Source: Euborellia annulipes (lineage: Eukaryota > Arthropoda > Insecta > Dermaptera > Anisolabididae). Taken from it: a DNA stretch of 64,000 bases. Position numbers and translations under genes: made by a program. Shown here one piece after another: positions 1-10,612 of the stretch; position 1 is the first letter of the stretch, and the number at the start of each line of letters is the position of its first letter. The stretch lies in the NCBI GenBank assembly GCA_023213315.1, contig JAKCPI010000879.1, forward strand, positions 1-64,000. Reading direction: 5' to 3'. The notes under the pieces were generated by a model. That model was given only the letters and a program-made list of their open reading frames with translations, was not told the DNA's origin and did no database searches.

Positions 1-534
1 AATTTTTAATAATTCTCATTTTTTTATTAAAAAAAAATTGACATTTATAAGTCATTGAGGTTTTTCTATTTTTTTCCTGGAAATTTTTTTATTCATCTTG
101 AAATAAATTTCCGAAGGACAATGATTAAAAAAAATTGTATTGTAACCTTTAACAAGAAACATGTCAATCACTTGCGCAAAGCCACTAGTTGCGTTTCAAA
201 GCCAATAGCGTTTTGAATAAATAACATATCTGTATTTCAATAAATCATTATTATTACTAGACATTTCATATTTTATCAACGGCCTCAATTCATTTCCTCC
301 AAAAACTAATTTCTATTTAAATATCAATATAATGAAAATTAAAAATAAAATTCAATTAAATTAAAAATAAAATTCTATAATCACAAATGTCAATTACAAC
401 TTCGGCTAAGACTGGGATTTCTTCTGCTCCCTATACCGGTCTTCCCTTTCTTTGGGCGAACCCCGAAATCTAGACGAATTTTCCACTATAGATTCTTTAA
501 GATTATTTCTACAGAAATACAAAACTCTATTTTT
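1..534. other. AT-rich non-coding DNA, no gene seen
   Basis: AT-rich sequence with homopolymer runs. No open frame, RNA gene or recognisable repeat is visible up to the family A copy that starts near 535. Confidence 0.5.
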
Positions 535-1213
535 ACTTTCTCTTACCGATACAGTTATATATAATATATATGGAGAAAGTATTGCGATCAGTCAAAAATT
601 CGATGTTGATTGAAGTCCTGCATCAGTCTGTGTGCTTGTAACGATTTTAAGCTATGAAGGAATTGAGCTATGAGATTGAAATTTTATATTTATGTTAGAT
701 ATCCTCCCGTACAGTCAAAATAAACTTTTGAACAAAATCAGCCAAAAAGCACTAGTACTTTACTGAAGTACTTTTTCAGTTTTTTTCGAATTTCTCAAAA
801 TAGGCTCGAACAATTTTGATTAAAATTCAAAAATCAATTATTTTTTACATGCTCTTTAAAAAGTATATCAGTAAAATTTTTCGTGAAAATTGTTTAAAGT
901 ACACTTTACTGATTTACTTTTTCAGTTTTTTTCGATTTTCTTATTATTGGGACTAACGATTTTGATTAAAATTCATAAATCAATTAATTTTTAGATTCTT
1001 TTTAAATTGTATATTCCCATTTTGTCCTGAAAATTGTTTGAAGTACACTTTACTGATGTGGTATTTGAGTTTTTTCAAATTCATTTTTCGACTCTTCTTT
1101 CCATAGAGCCAACGTTAAATCCCTATGGGGATTTACATGTTTCTATTTCAAAGAGGGTTGGGTTCTATTTGGAACTTTTCAAAAAAATCTGCTGTGCGTT
1201 AAGTCACACCAGA
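535..1213 (+). mobile_element. Family A non-autonomous element, diverged copy
   Basis: The left end ACTTTCTCTTACC follows a run of T and is followed by AT-rich DNA and the matching GAGAAAGT, so the end can fold. The body shows the family landmarks in order: CAAAAATTCGATGTTGA, AATTTTATATTTA, ACTAGTACTTTACTGA and CAGTTTTTTTCGA. The right end is a shortened hairpin ending CACACCAGA. No coding capacity. The family recurs about 20 times in this window. Confidence 0.8.
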
Positions 1214-2284
1214 TTATTCCCCCTCAACTTCATTAAAATAGAAAACCTCATTTACACCGAAATCCCCAAAGCCGTTTATAAATTTATTTATTACCTCGAC
1301 TATCATGAATACAAATTTTTAATCAACTTATTGAAAATATCTATTTTATTTGTTTCAATGTTATTTTAATAAATAATTCAATTATAATATTTATTATATA
1401 TCCATGAATTTTTCGCCTAATGACGTTGATAAATTATTTAATTTTTTTTTTTTTTTATAATTGTCATAGTATTTATTTTTTATTTTTCAAGTGTTTATCA
1501 CCGAATAATTCTATTCACTTCATGTCACGTTCACTGAAAATCCATTTGTTTGGCTTATTATTTTTATTCATATGAGGACAAAAAGATAGAGGGCGATAAT
1601 GGGCGGAAAACCTGCATTCTCACCCTTCTCCCTACTTTCAATTGTTTTTAGGGATGACTGCTGACGTCATCAGATAGAGGTCATATGCCAGTCCATTGAG
1701 TTTAAAGATTTATTAAATAAAAAAAATCTCATTTATGTGATTTCATCTTTTTAATTCAATTATTTTTCACTGGACTACATTATGAACCTTTTAGTATTGC
1801 AGCTTAGATTATATTTCTAGAATATATCGCAAGGTGTTGATGATTATTATTTGAATATATTCTAATATCCAAGTTGAAACTTTGTTCGAGGGTTGGCCAA
1901 TTTCCTCTTGCAAGACGAAGCTAACTTCATCTTCAACTAACGCATTTCATTTTTTTTTTATTTAGTTAAAAAAATAATTGTTGTTGGTCTTTATTTAAAA
2001 TTTTTCGATCGATATCTCGAGTCTCACAATCAATGCTTTGAAATTTTACAATGGGAAGTTTTTCACAAATTTTAAGTTGTGAGCCAATAGTACTACTAAA
2101 AGATTTTGGGGCAGTCGTTTTGCCATCCAAAGCTTGAAACAACTGCCTGAACGGTAATGCAAAAGGCAATACCCCACTGAAGTGGTATTTTAATTTCTCC
2201 GGTCATCGCCCGAATGCGCAGCCGTCATCCGTACTTGACGCTATAATACGTCATTTTTATATCCATTTCACTACCTCAAATTGA
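1214..2284. other. AT-rich non-coding stretch
   Basis: Poly-T and poly-A runs with no long open frame. I recognise no gene or repeat here. Confidence 0.4.
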
Positions 2285-3055
2285 AAAAAATACATTTTCA
2301 ATAATTCATTGTCTTTTTATAACTCTAATATAATTGATTTTCACTATAGCTGTTAAATATTCAGCTGTTTGGATACATTAAAAAAATCATAAAATTCTGT
2401 GATTTTTGTTAAATTCTAAATTTCAACTGTAATGCGCTAGCTGGAGGTTAGATATAACTTTTTTCTTTGTTGCATTTTAATTACCTATCATAGAGGCAAG
2501 TTTTTTCAGTATAGCGTGAAGAAAAAAAGAATTTTTTCTCAGCCCACCCTAATAGATTTGTTGTAATGAAAAATTTGAACCGGACAAAGGTGGTCACGGG
2601 TCTATAGTTAAAGGTTTCGGTCAAACTTGGCCATCAATTTAAGACAGGTGAGTAGATGAAAATACTGCAAAAATCTTGTATTCTAACATTTAATCGTCCT
2701 GAGGAAGGTCGTGACATGCGACCGAAACGTCGACGATTAATAATTAAATAAGTTTTTTATTTAATTTCCTTGGCTGCAAAGTCTCCTATACCCAATAATT
2801 ATTAGGGTTGGCTGAAAAAAATTTCTTTTTTTTTCTTCATGCTATAGTGAAAAAAACTTGCCTCTATGATAGATAATTAAAATCCAACAAAGAAAAAAAG
2901 TTATACCTAACCTCCAGCTAGCGCATTACACTTGAAATTTCACAAAAATCACAGGATTTTATGAATTGTTGGATAGTGGACTGTTGTAGTAAAAATCATT
3001 TATATTAGAGTTATAAAAAGGTAATAAATTATTTAAAATGATGTATTTTTTAAAT
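2285..3055. mobile_element. Long inverted-repeat element with a hammerhead insert in its centre
   Basis: Positions 2285-2556 and 2803-3055 are imperfect inverted repeats of about 250 bp. Shared blocks include GCGCTAGCTGGAGGTTAG in one arm and its complement in the other. The 246-bp centre holds a well-formed hammerhead motif (2691-2739, +). It also holds a degraded antisense one near 2608-2635, where GGTTTCGGTCAAACTTGGCC keeps the stem II complementarity. No coding sequence. It may be a TIR element that received a hammerhead insertion. Confidence 0.6.
2691..2739 (+). ncRNA. Hammerhead-ribozyme-like motif, best-formed single copy
   Basis: Stem I: TAATCGTC (2691-2698) pairs perfectly with GACGATTA (2732-2739). 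The core CTGAGGA (2699-2705) fits CUGANGA. One extra A is followed by stem II, GGTCG (2707-2711) with CGACC (2719-2723). Then come GAAA (2724-2727) and CGTC (2728-2731). The self-complementary ACGT replaces stem III, as in hammerheads that cleave as dimers. Cleavage would fall after C2731. Such small stem-III-less hammerheads are known from Penelope-like elements. Activity is inferred only. Confidence 0.75.
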
Positions 3056-5690
3056 TTAAGATAGGGCAAAGGCCTTCAATATATTGATAGTTTATCACTT
3101 TTCTGTGGTAACCGGCACATGCAGCATGTAGTTTCTTCAAATTTACTACTCATGTAGTTTTTTTTATTTTTTTTAGAGCCTTATTGTTAATAGAACAAGA
3201 CTTTTTTTGAATTAAACAACATGCCTAAATATGCTCTGAATTTATGATCGAAGCGTCGCATTAAATTAGAAAAAAAAAATCTCCATTTTTGCTATTTTCT
3301 TCTCCAACTACTTGACATTTTACCTTAATACGTTATTATATTAAGCCGAGTTCACAATGAACGCACACATGGTGTGAAACAAATTTGCATTCAAATGCGT
3401 AATTCTCCCGTTGGGCGCAGCATTTGACAATAACAGTTATTGATTGATATTAATTCACTTATTTCGAATTTTGACTTAAGCATACCCCTAGAGATTAGAG
3501 CAGCCTCTCTCTATTCATGAAAGGACATCGAATAAACAAACAACGTTTGATGGAATCCTTACAAACCAAACGAATTTAAATTCTTGTATGTTATAAATTA
3601 AATTCCTTTTTTTTTTTTTTTTTACAACAAACCATTGGAAATCCTATTACGTGAATTGACATGATCCAAATGAAATGAAATTTAATTTCAATTAACATAT
3701 TCGTTTTTATTTAAAAATATGAAATTGCAAAGCTTTTTTTTTTTGTAATGACAAATCGTCATGTTTTATTATTGATTTTACATTTAGTGTTCGCGCATCT
3801 CTTTTTCCGTTTTCTTTTTCCAATAAAAAAAAGTCAATTTACTTATTAATGAAATTTTCGCTTTAAATCTAATCATTAATTTTTGTTTCTAAAAACTCAT
3901 TTTTATCTTTAATTAAATTTCAAGAGTTTTAACCTTGATTATTTAATTATAATCTGGAATGTCAAGCAGATATAGGAAGCACTCTGATCCACCTTGAATT
4001 ATAGTAGTAATAGGGGTTGATTATAAAAACTTTTTCAGATTCAGATTCTACTGACAAGTTTCTGGTTACCATAATTAGATTTGGCCAAAAGGACTTAGGA
4101 CATTAATGCCCATTAAGGACTCTCTTTTTACCTTTCCCACAAAGACACATAGGCAATGTTGGATAATTTTTTACCGCAACCGGGACTTTATTCCGAGTTG
4201 TGTTACAATTCTAGATCCGTCCTCCACAGTTTATCCGATTAGCCATGAACTTTAATCTTCATAGATAAGGGTAGTCCACCCGCCGCGAAAGCGTGGAGGT
4301 CCTGGTTCGACTCCAATTTTGCCCAATCTTAAGCACAATCTCACAAACTTGCTATTTTAAACGATATATTGACTGGCTAATGAACAGTCTATTTGAGCAT
4401 TGATTGAAAAAATCCATCCTTTTCAAACAAGGCTCTACCTAGTTGATGAGGGAGGAGGGGTAGTGATTTATCTATTTTGAGACAACGTTTAGACAATTAT
4501 TTTGGCTGTAATTTGGTCAAATTTAGCGCCTAGAGACTGTTTTCGGTCTCCGGGTTTTAGTATATTCCAAAATTCACAAAGATATTATCCAATTGAGGAC
4601 TTGGCTCTAAAGGCTTACTATTCACTTATTGTCTGTACAATGTCACGGTAACATTTGTTGTAAATAATAGAGGATGAATAAGGGCTTTCCTTTATCATTG
4701 TATTTTTTTTTTTTTTTTTTTTTTTTTATTTCTCTCTGGAAATTATTCCATTGCTATCAGATTGTCTCTTTTTACGTCTGAACAAAATTTTAATTAAACT
4801 AATAAAACATCGCAACAATAGGTCTAAAAGCAAAAAATGAAATAATCCGATTGTAATCAATGAGCTAAGTCAGAGTGGAGAGTTCAATTCATCGCTGGTT
4901 TGCCGATGCATAATTTAATAGAAGTCTATTTCTGTGTGTGGAGAGTGAACTAAAAGCAAAAGGGCTGCAATGAATAATGCAGGGGAAACCAGAACGACCT
5001 GCCAGGAAAGCGAAAACGACTTAGACCAGTCCTCGAGCAATGAGCAATTCATTCCAACAACTGAATCTCGCTTTTTACTTTTTCTCTCTTTATACACTTT
5101 ATAATATCTAGTTAGCTCTTCTAACAAATGGATTTTCAATTCCTCTTATTTAATTACAAGAACAAATTTAACCTTACCTCAGCTTTGACCAAGAAAAAAG
5201 AAAAAGGTTTTTGCAATAGAAGACATTTTTTAAATTCAGTTCAAAAGAACTCTCTATTAAAGCCTGTTCGACCACCTACCTTGTTGATAAGATGCTTTTT
5301 GCTATTTCTGGAACCATTTCTTAATACCAAACTTTCCTGCTTCTGAAATGAACAGACACACTTGTTTAATCAGACAAATCGAGTAGGCAGGGAAGTGGCT
5401 AAGATAAGCTGCGGAATACAGATCCTAAGTTTCAACACAACTCGGGTTCGAATCCAGCTCCGACTTGGTTAACCTGTCGAGAGATGTGGGCCTGGGAAGG
5501 AGCACTACCTCATGAAATCCATCCACTCAATGAGCCAAACACGGAGACAAGTCGGAACTTTAAGGGGGATACCTCATCTCGTAATTCTTCTTCAAAATAT
5601 TACTCAACACCCCATGGAGGCTATATAATTCTTTTTCTGTCTATGTCTGCTCAATCTAGCGGGTTGTCGTGAAGACTGAGTTTTCTATAG
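3056..5690. other. Mostly unrecognised AT-rich DNA; two tRNA-promoter-like spots
   Basis: No convincing gene. GGTTCGACTCC near 4303 and GGTTCGAATCC near 5447 match the pol III B box, and each has weak A-box-like sequence upstream. They could be remnants of tRNA-derived SINEs. Neither folds into a clear tRNA. Confidence 0.35.
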
Positions 5691-5696
5691 AATCTA

Positions 5697-6140
5697 CCCA
5701 CCATGTTGCGGGTCGTCTCTTGTCGCGGTTCGACTAATAATGTAGTTGTTTATTCCAGATGGTGGGTTCGCGATGAGTCTTAAAGATTTGTTCTCCACCC
5801 TTTCCAGGAGCAATATGTTGATTTTTGCAGCCTTTCCCCATCATATTGGTGCTCCGTACGTGAGTCGGGGACGCCCCATTGTTTTGTACAGCTTTACTTT
5901 GTAGTCTACGCTGATTCGACTGGAGGGCTTAGTGAGCGACCAAACCATCTTAGCTGCTTTCTTCCCATTTGTTGCTGCGTTTCCGAGGTGGTGCACAAAG
6001 TTGAGGCGCTTATCCAGAATGATTCCTAAATACTTGACCCTTTGTTTCCAGGAGCAAATTGTATATTTCTTCTTGTGTGTTTTTGACGAGTGCTGAACAT
6101 TATTGCTTTTAAAACAATAACTAAAAGAGCGGGGATTCAC
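5697..6140 (-). pseudogene. Jockey-type LINE reverse-transcriptase fragment
   Basis: On the minus strand the frame reads through VKYLGIILDKRLNF, then an alanine/lysine-rich helix, then YKTMGRPRLTYGAPI. This is the thumb-region signature of Jockey-like non-LTR retrotransposons (YLGxxLD ... LYKxxxRPxxTYGAP). An in-frame TGA at 5838-5840 interrupts it. The same frame continues as ERVENKSLRLIANPP to about 5697, which also matches the family (LQNKxLRxIxNAP). The upstream palm domain and the endonuclease are absent. It is a dead, 5'-truncated copy. Confidence 0.8.
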
Positions 6141-7032
6141 TTCGGATGCAGTTAGCTGTTAGGGAATTATTACACAAACATTTTATCAGCAAACACCGGG
6201 ATTCTATTCTTTTGAATGTACAGCTAGCATCTATTGAAGAATCGTTGTATTTGCCTGTTTTATTCTTGTTATCTTCTATAAAAATTAAAAAAAATTTAAA
6301 TGAATTTAACAATTTTATTATTAGTTCTATATTCATCTTATTTGTATTCATCTCTTTGTTTCGCACTTGGACTGACTTCTCTCTCTTCTCTCATAAAGTT
6401 AATTTCTAACTCAAAGCCAACTCGGTCTCTCTTTTAAAAATAAAATATGCATGTTTCTTTTCGTTTCATTCTTTAGCGTGAATAATAATAATCTAGTTAA
6501 AAAAATAAATAAATATTTCTCAATTTATTTACTTCTACTTTTCAAGGTTATTTTTCAAATAATTAAACGAAATAAAGGATCCGTCCTTTGCTCTTTTTTT
6601 AGAGGTATTTATACCTAAAGAACCCACTTTAAACATAAAATTTTCAACAAAAGGGCCATGGAGACTAAGGGAGGGGATACATGCCTTGAACTATTATTTA
6701 CTCTTCGTTCCCCCTAGAATATTTATCTTTTCGGCTTTTCTCTACTGTCTCGATTATTTTAAAATCAAAATTATGAAGATTTTATAAAAGAGCAGCTATG
6801 ATTAATTGTTTTATTGATTAAGCTAAGACCTGGACTGATGTTTGGGTCACGTATGAGACTATCTTCAGAGCTATCAAACAACTGGTTCAAAGAATACATC
6901 AATAATTTAGTTTCTTTTTTTTCTTACCATTCATTACGATTACAGAAATTATATAAAATAAAGAAAAAAATAAATCTTTTGTTAGTAAATAATAAAAATG
7001 AATGAACATTAAAAGGTAACTAATTAATACAT
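6141..7032. other. AT-rich non-coding stretch
   Basis: No gene, RNA or repeat recognised. Short open frames here have no family features. Confidence 0.4.
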
Positions 7033-7120
7033 TATTCTTTGTATCAGCTTGTTTAATAGTTCTGAAGATGCTCACATACATGACCGAAACGTACTCCTGT
7101 CCTGAGTTTATTCAATAAAC
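7033..7120 (+). ncRNA. Degenerate hammerhead-like motif, first of two related copies
   Basis: CTGAAGA at 7062-7068, a weak stem II (G.TCA with TGA.C), GAAA at 7086-7089 and CGTA. An AATAAA follows at about 7112. The surrounding sequence recurs at 7510-7600 (CATTATTCTTTGTATC in both), where GAAA has decayed to GAATTT. These are two diverged direct copies of one repeat. Confidence 0.35.
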
Positions 7121-7158
7121 ACAGGATCTGAGGTTAACAAAACATATAGGCCTATTCA

Positions 7159-7391
7159 TATATTAAAAGATTTACATAAACATAATATTGCATCAGAGTA
7201 TAATTACAGATAGAAAAGTCAGAAGCTTAAATTGATATAGCTTGTCATATAAAGATATACAAATAAATACTGATGATATATCTTATTTCATATCTTTATA
7301 TGACAAGCTATATCAATCTAATCTTATGACTTTTCTATCTGTAGTAATTATATTATGCAATATTATGTTTATGTAAATCTTTTTTAATATA
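7159..7391. repeat. Palindrome with arms of about 100 bp
   Basis: Positions 7159-7258 and 7290-7391 are near-perfect inverted repeats around a loop of about 30 bp. Both arms contain GACAAGCTATATCA or its complement, and TTTACATAAACATAATATT or its complement. It lies directly upstream of the hammerhead motif at 7419 and is probably part of the same kind of foldback insertion. Confidence 0.75.
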
Positions 7392-7418
7392 TGAATAAAT
7401 GTTTGTTGATCACAGTTC

Positions 7419-7452
7419 CTGATGATGAGCGCGTCGAGCGTTCGAAACGTCG
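7419..7452 (+). ncRNA. Hammerhead-ribozyme-like motif
   Basis: CTGATGA (7419-7425), one extra T, stem II GAGCGC (7427-7432) with GCGTTC (7438-7443, one G-U pair), GAAA (7444-7447) and CGTC (7448-7451). Stem I is weak (about two pairs), so this copy may be inactive. It follows a 230-bp palindrome. Confidence 0.55.
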
Positions 7453-7619
7453 GCAGAGATAATTGAAAATTTTTTTTGTTGACTGCCTATTCATCATCCC
7501 TTGAATTTGCATTATTCTTTGTATCCGCTTCTGAAGATGTTTCCATATATGTCCGAATTTCGTCACCCCAGCCCTGAGGTCAATAAACAAATAAACATAG
7601 ATGTCATTTTTCAAATTTT

Positions 7620-8220
7620 TAAATCAAAATTATAAAGATTTTATAAAAATAGCCGAGCAGCTATGATTGATTGAGCTATACACGATCTTCAAACTATGAC
7701 GGTATTTAATTGAAATTAGAGTTGTTATCTTCTTATATTCTAAATAGTTGTTAATTTTATCCCGACTAATCAATTCATTAATTTCAGAATTATTGTAAAA
7801 TAACATTTCTATCTTCAGTTAACGTTTAAAGTGGACGTCAACATTTATAAATTTATTGTCCCCGAAGAACTGTATTTTTGCTCAAGAACGTAAACTCTTC
7901 TATCAGAGCTTTCTTCATTCCTTTTGATTAACCTTCTACAAACAAAAATGAATTTCTTACTAAACTATGAAATTTATTTTTATTGAAAACTTTAGAACCC
8001 CATGGGATCAACTTCTCTAAATAATTTGGTCTGGTTTCGTTCTATAATGCCTCGTTTGAACTAATTACGTTCTCTTCCCTTTAGGCAACCGCAATTCTAT
8101 TCAAAGGAAATTCAATTTAATCCGCAGTATAGCGCATATCCGATTGGACAAACCCTCGAAATTTGTTTCTATTTCGATTCTTCGATTAAGAATATACATA
8201 GGGGAATCCCTCAGAGCTCA
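7620..8220. other. No gene seen
   Basis: AT-rich DNA without recognisable coding or repeat structure. Confidence 0.4.
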
Positions 8221-8837
8221 TTTCTCTTACCTATATGAATATGTTAATATATAGAGAGAGAAAGTATTCATGTCAAAAATTCGATCAGATTTTGATGGAT
8301 ATACACGTTTTGATGTCCCCTGAATCCAAAAAAGTGGTTTTCGCGACATGGTCTCTGTGTGTCTGTATCCAAATTAAAGCATGAATAAATTCAGCTAGGA
8401 GGTTGAAATTTTATATTTAATTTAGGCACCTCCCTAGGGCGTGAAAATAAGCTTTTGAACAAAATCGGTCAAAAACTAGTAGTACTTTAGTGATGCACTT
8501 TTTCAGTTTTTTTTTTCGATTTTCTCAAAATTCGCTACATAAATCATTTATTCTTTAGATTCTCTTTAAAATCTATATTCTCTTTTTTTCATTGAAATCT
8601 TCTGAAGTCCACTTTACTTTTGTACTTCATAGGAAATATAGGAGAATTGGTTGCTATGGTAACAAAATATAAATATTTTCCCAAGTTGATAAATCTTACA
8701 TCGTGAATTCAAATATGCCGTATTGTAGGAAACTAAATATATGCCGACACAAAAAATCTGGTGTGACAAGCACAGAACACAACTTTCGATTACCGAGGGT
8801 AAGAGAAAGTTGTGTGCTGTGCGACAGTCACACCAGA
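8221..8837 (+). mobile_element. Family A element, nearly complete
   Basis: Begins at TTTCTCTTACC with a foldable GAGAGAAAG partner. It contains GTTTTGATGTCCCCTGAATC, ACTAGTAGTACTTTA and GGTAACAAAATATAAATAT. It ends in the hairpin TCTGGTGTGAC ... GTCACACCAGA, which encloses GGTAAGAGAAAGT, the inverse of the left end. The GTCTGTGTGTCTG microsatellite is in the usual place. Confidence 0.85.
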
Positions 8838-9320
8838 TTTTTATCATAAAATTCCTTTTTGAAGTGACTTTGAATACAACAATTATTTTAATTAAAAATC
8901 TTCAGCATTTTATTTAATGATTCCAAAACCTAAATATTTATTGGTTAAAAAAAAAATCGATCTAACATTTTAATTGAAAAATTATTCTCTGAACTTTTAA
9001 ACAAAGTGTTAAAAGTGACTCTCTCCTCAAGAGAATCTACAAAAGCAATTAGGTCTGAGCTTGAAGTGACTCTCTAAAATCCAACTTTTTTTTTTTTTTA
9101 TTCTCCCTCATGAGAGGATAATTCAAGCACCTCTGAGAGGAAAAAATATTTTCTTTCAATGCTTTATTTTATAAATAAATACAAAAAAAAAAAGTTTTAA
9201 CAATTTTATGCTTGAAACGCCTTTAATTAAATATAAATAACTCTGATTAAAAAAAGACCTAAATTAAAAATACCCTGTTTATAAAGTTGTTTATTAAAAG
9301 GATATTTTTAGTTTACTTTT
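8838..9320. other. No gene seen
   Basis: AT-rich DNA with homopolymer runs only. Confidence 0.4.
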
Positions 9321-9465
9321 TTTTACTTTCTCTTACCTCTGTATATGTTAATATATATAGAGAGAAAGTATTGGATTCAAGTAAAAAATTCAATGTCGAG
9401 ATTTTGACGGATATAAACGTTTTGAGGTGAAAATACACAAAAATGATTTTCGAAAAAAAGTGGAG
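9321..9465 (+). mobile_element. Family A, left-end fragment
   Basis: ACTTTCTCTTACC followed by AGAGAGAAAGTATTGGATTC and ATTTTGACGGATATA, then loss of similarity after about 145 bp. Confidence 0.75.
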
Positions 9466-9873
9466 TTAGACACTTTTCTACTGAGAGCGTCGATTTGTAA
9501 TCGCCAAACCTAAAAAATAAATAGGAACTCGATTATCGCACTGAAGTCCGGTTAATCGACCTTCATTCCTTAATCTGTTATAAAGAAATATAGACTATTA
9601 TAATTTTATTTTGCCTTTTCGGCATCTTAGGCAATATTTAAACCAGATAACTCGAGTGTCATATTTTCAACAATGGTCCGATCGATATCTGTTGGATTCG
9701 TTTAGGGACTTTTGTTATATCATCTAATTAGATTAGAGTCATTTAGTCTCGTTAAGTCTTCATTTAACTATTATTATTTCTATTAATTTCAAAATAGAAA
9801 TCCACATTGGCATAATAATCAAAAATTTTATTTGACCTGAGATATACCCCTATTCCGAAATATATATCATAAT
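9466..9873. other. No gene seen
   Basis: Non-coding AT-rich DNA with no recognised element. Confidence 0.4.
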
Positions 9874-9999
9874 TGATTTGAATGAGGGTATGTTCAGCCA
9901 AATAAAAGCTTTATATGCTTATCGATCCCGGAGACGTTTCGAGATCGATAAGCATATAAAGGCTTTTTTATTTGGCTGACTTGCCCTCATTCAAATCAA
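9874..9999. repeat. Compact palindrome centred on GACGTTTCGA
   Basis: Arms 9874-9927 and 9943-9999 are inverted copies, sharing TTTGAATGAGGG and TATGCTTATCGATC or their complements. The loop contains GACGTTTC, the complement of the hammerhead GAAACGTC, but no CTGA core remains. It is probably a collapsed hammerhead palindrome. Confidence 0.65.
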
Positions 10000-10201
10000 C
10001 TATATTCAGAGCCACCAAATTCCCATTCATTTATATCATAAACCAAGTTTGAAGTTGGGGCAAAAGAAAAAAACTGTAGATTACCAAAACAAAATATAAA
10101 ATCGTCTCTATATTCAAAAATAAAATTCTTATTATTATAGACAGGAGAAGGAGCAGGTGCAGCCAAAAAACAAAAGCCTCGGATTTAATACAATTTAATG
10201 A

Positions 10202-10236
10202 GACGTTTCGGGTGAATTTCATCTACCCATCTTGCT
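10202..10236 (-). ncRNA. Degenerate hammerhead-like motif, antisense arm
   Basis: On the minus strand: perfect stem II GGGT/ACCC, then GAAACGTC (plus-strand GACGTTTC 10202-10209). The CTGA core has decayed (AGCAAGA), so it is predicted inactive. Confidence 0.45.
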
Positions 10237-10275
10237 CTATTGACCAACTCCGGGACTTTTAACAATTTTGAAGGA

Positions 10276-10310
10276 CTGAAGATGGGTAGATGAAATTCAC
10301 TCGAAACGTC
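10276..10310 (+). ncRNA. Hammerhead-ribozyme-like motif
   Basis: CTGAAGA (10276-10282), an extra T, stem II GGGT with ACTC (one wobble), GAAA (10303-10306) and CGTC (10307-10310). Stem I is weak. It lies in the right arm of the palindrome. Confidence 0.55.
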
Positions 10311-10495
10311 TCATTAAATTATATTAAATCGGAGGCTTTTGTTTTTTGGCTGCACCTGCTCCATCTCCTGTTTATAGAAAAACAGCCACCGACTTCATTG
10401 AATTCTTATTATTATCATTAAAGAAATCCCTGAAATTGAGAAAAAAGCAGCCAGGTAGGAAGTCTCTATTATTAAATCAAACTCCTTTATTACAA

Positions 10496-10529
10496 AACGT
10501 TTCGGGCAATTTTATTGTGCCATCTTCAG
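10496..10529 (-). ncRNA. Hammerhead-ribozyme-like motif
   Basis: Minus strand: CTGAAGA (complement of 10523-10529), T, stem II GGCA with TGCC plus a mismatched C, GAAA, CGTT. The core matches CUGANGA and ACGT is present. Its mirror copy is at 12304. Confidence 0.6.
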
Positions 10530-10612
10530 TTGTATAAAATTATTTACATTGTTAATAAACTAAATATTCGATTTAAGAAATTTTTCTTTTTAAATATTCA
10601 ACATTGTTTTTT

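Larger units (their letters stand above)
10139..10400. mobile_element. Foldback hammerhead element with 15-bp target duplication
   Basis: The 15-bp repeat AATTCTTATTATTAT flanks the insert at 10124-10138 and 10401-10415. Inside, about 95-bp arms (10142-10232 and 10276-10370) are inverted copies, each with a hammerhead-like motif. The last 30 bp (10371-10400) are an unpaired tail containing CAGCCA. There is no coding sequence. The layout fits inverted Penelope-like terminal repeats plus tail. Confidence 0.7.

Noticed and set aside
4250..4340. Possible tRNA gene (GGTTCGACTCC with upstream stem)
   Set aside because: Acceptor and T stems do not pair properly and no clear anticodon loop forms; at best a SINE relic.
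4915..5346. Overlapping small open frames with donor-like GAGGTAAG on the minus strand
   Set aside because: No domain, no partner exon and no start context; splice-like sequences are expected by chance at this density.
7531..7555. Hammerhead at CTGAAGA 7531
   Set aside because: GAAA is replaced by GAATTT and stem II is lost; recorded only as a decayed repeat copy.
9931..9950. Hammerhead in the 9.9-kb palindrome
   Set aside because: GAAACGTC is present on the minus strand but there is no CTGA core or stem II.
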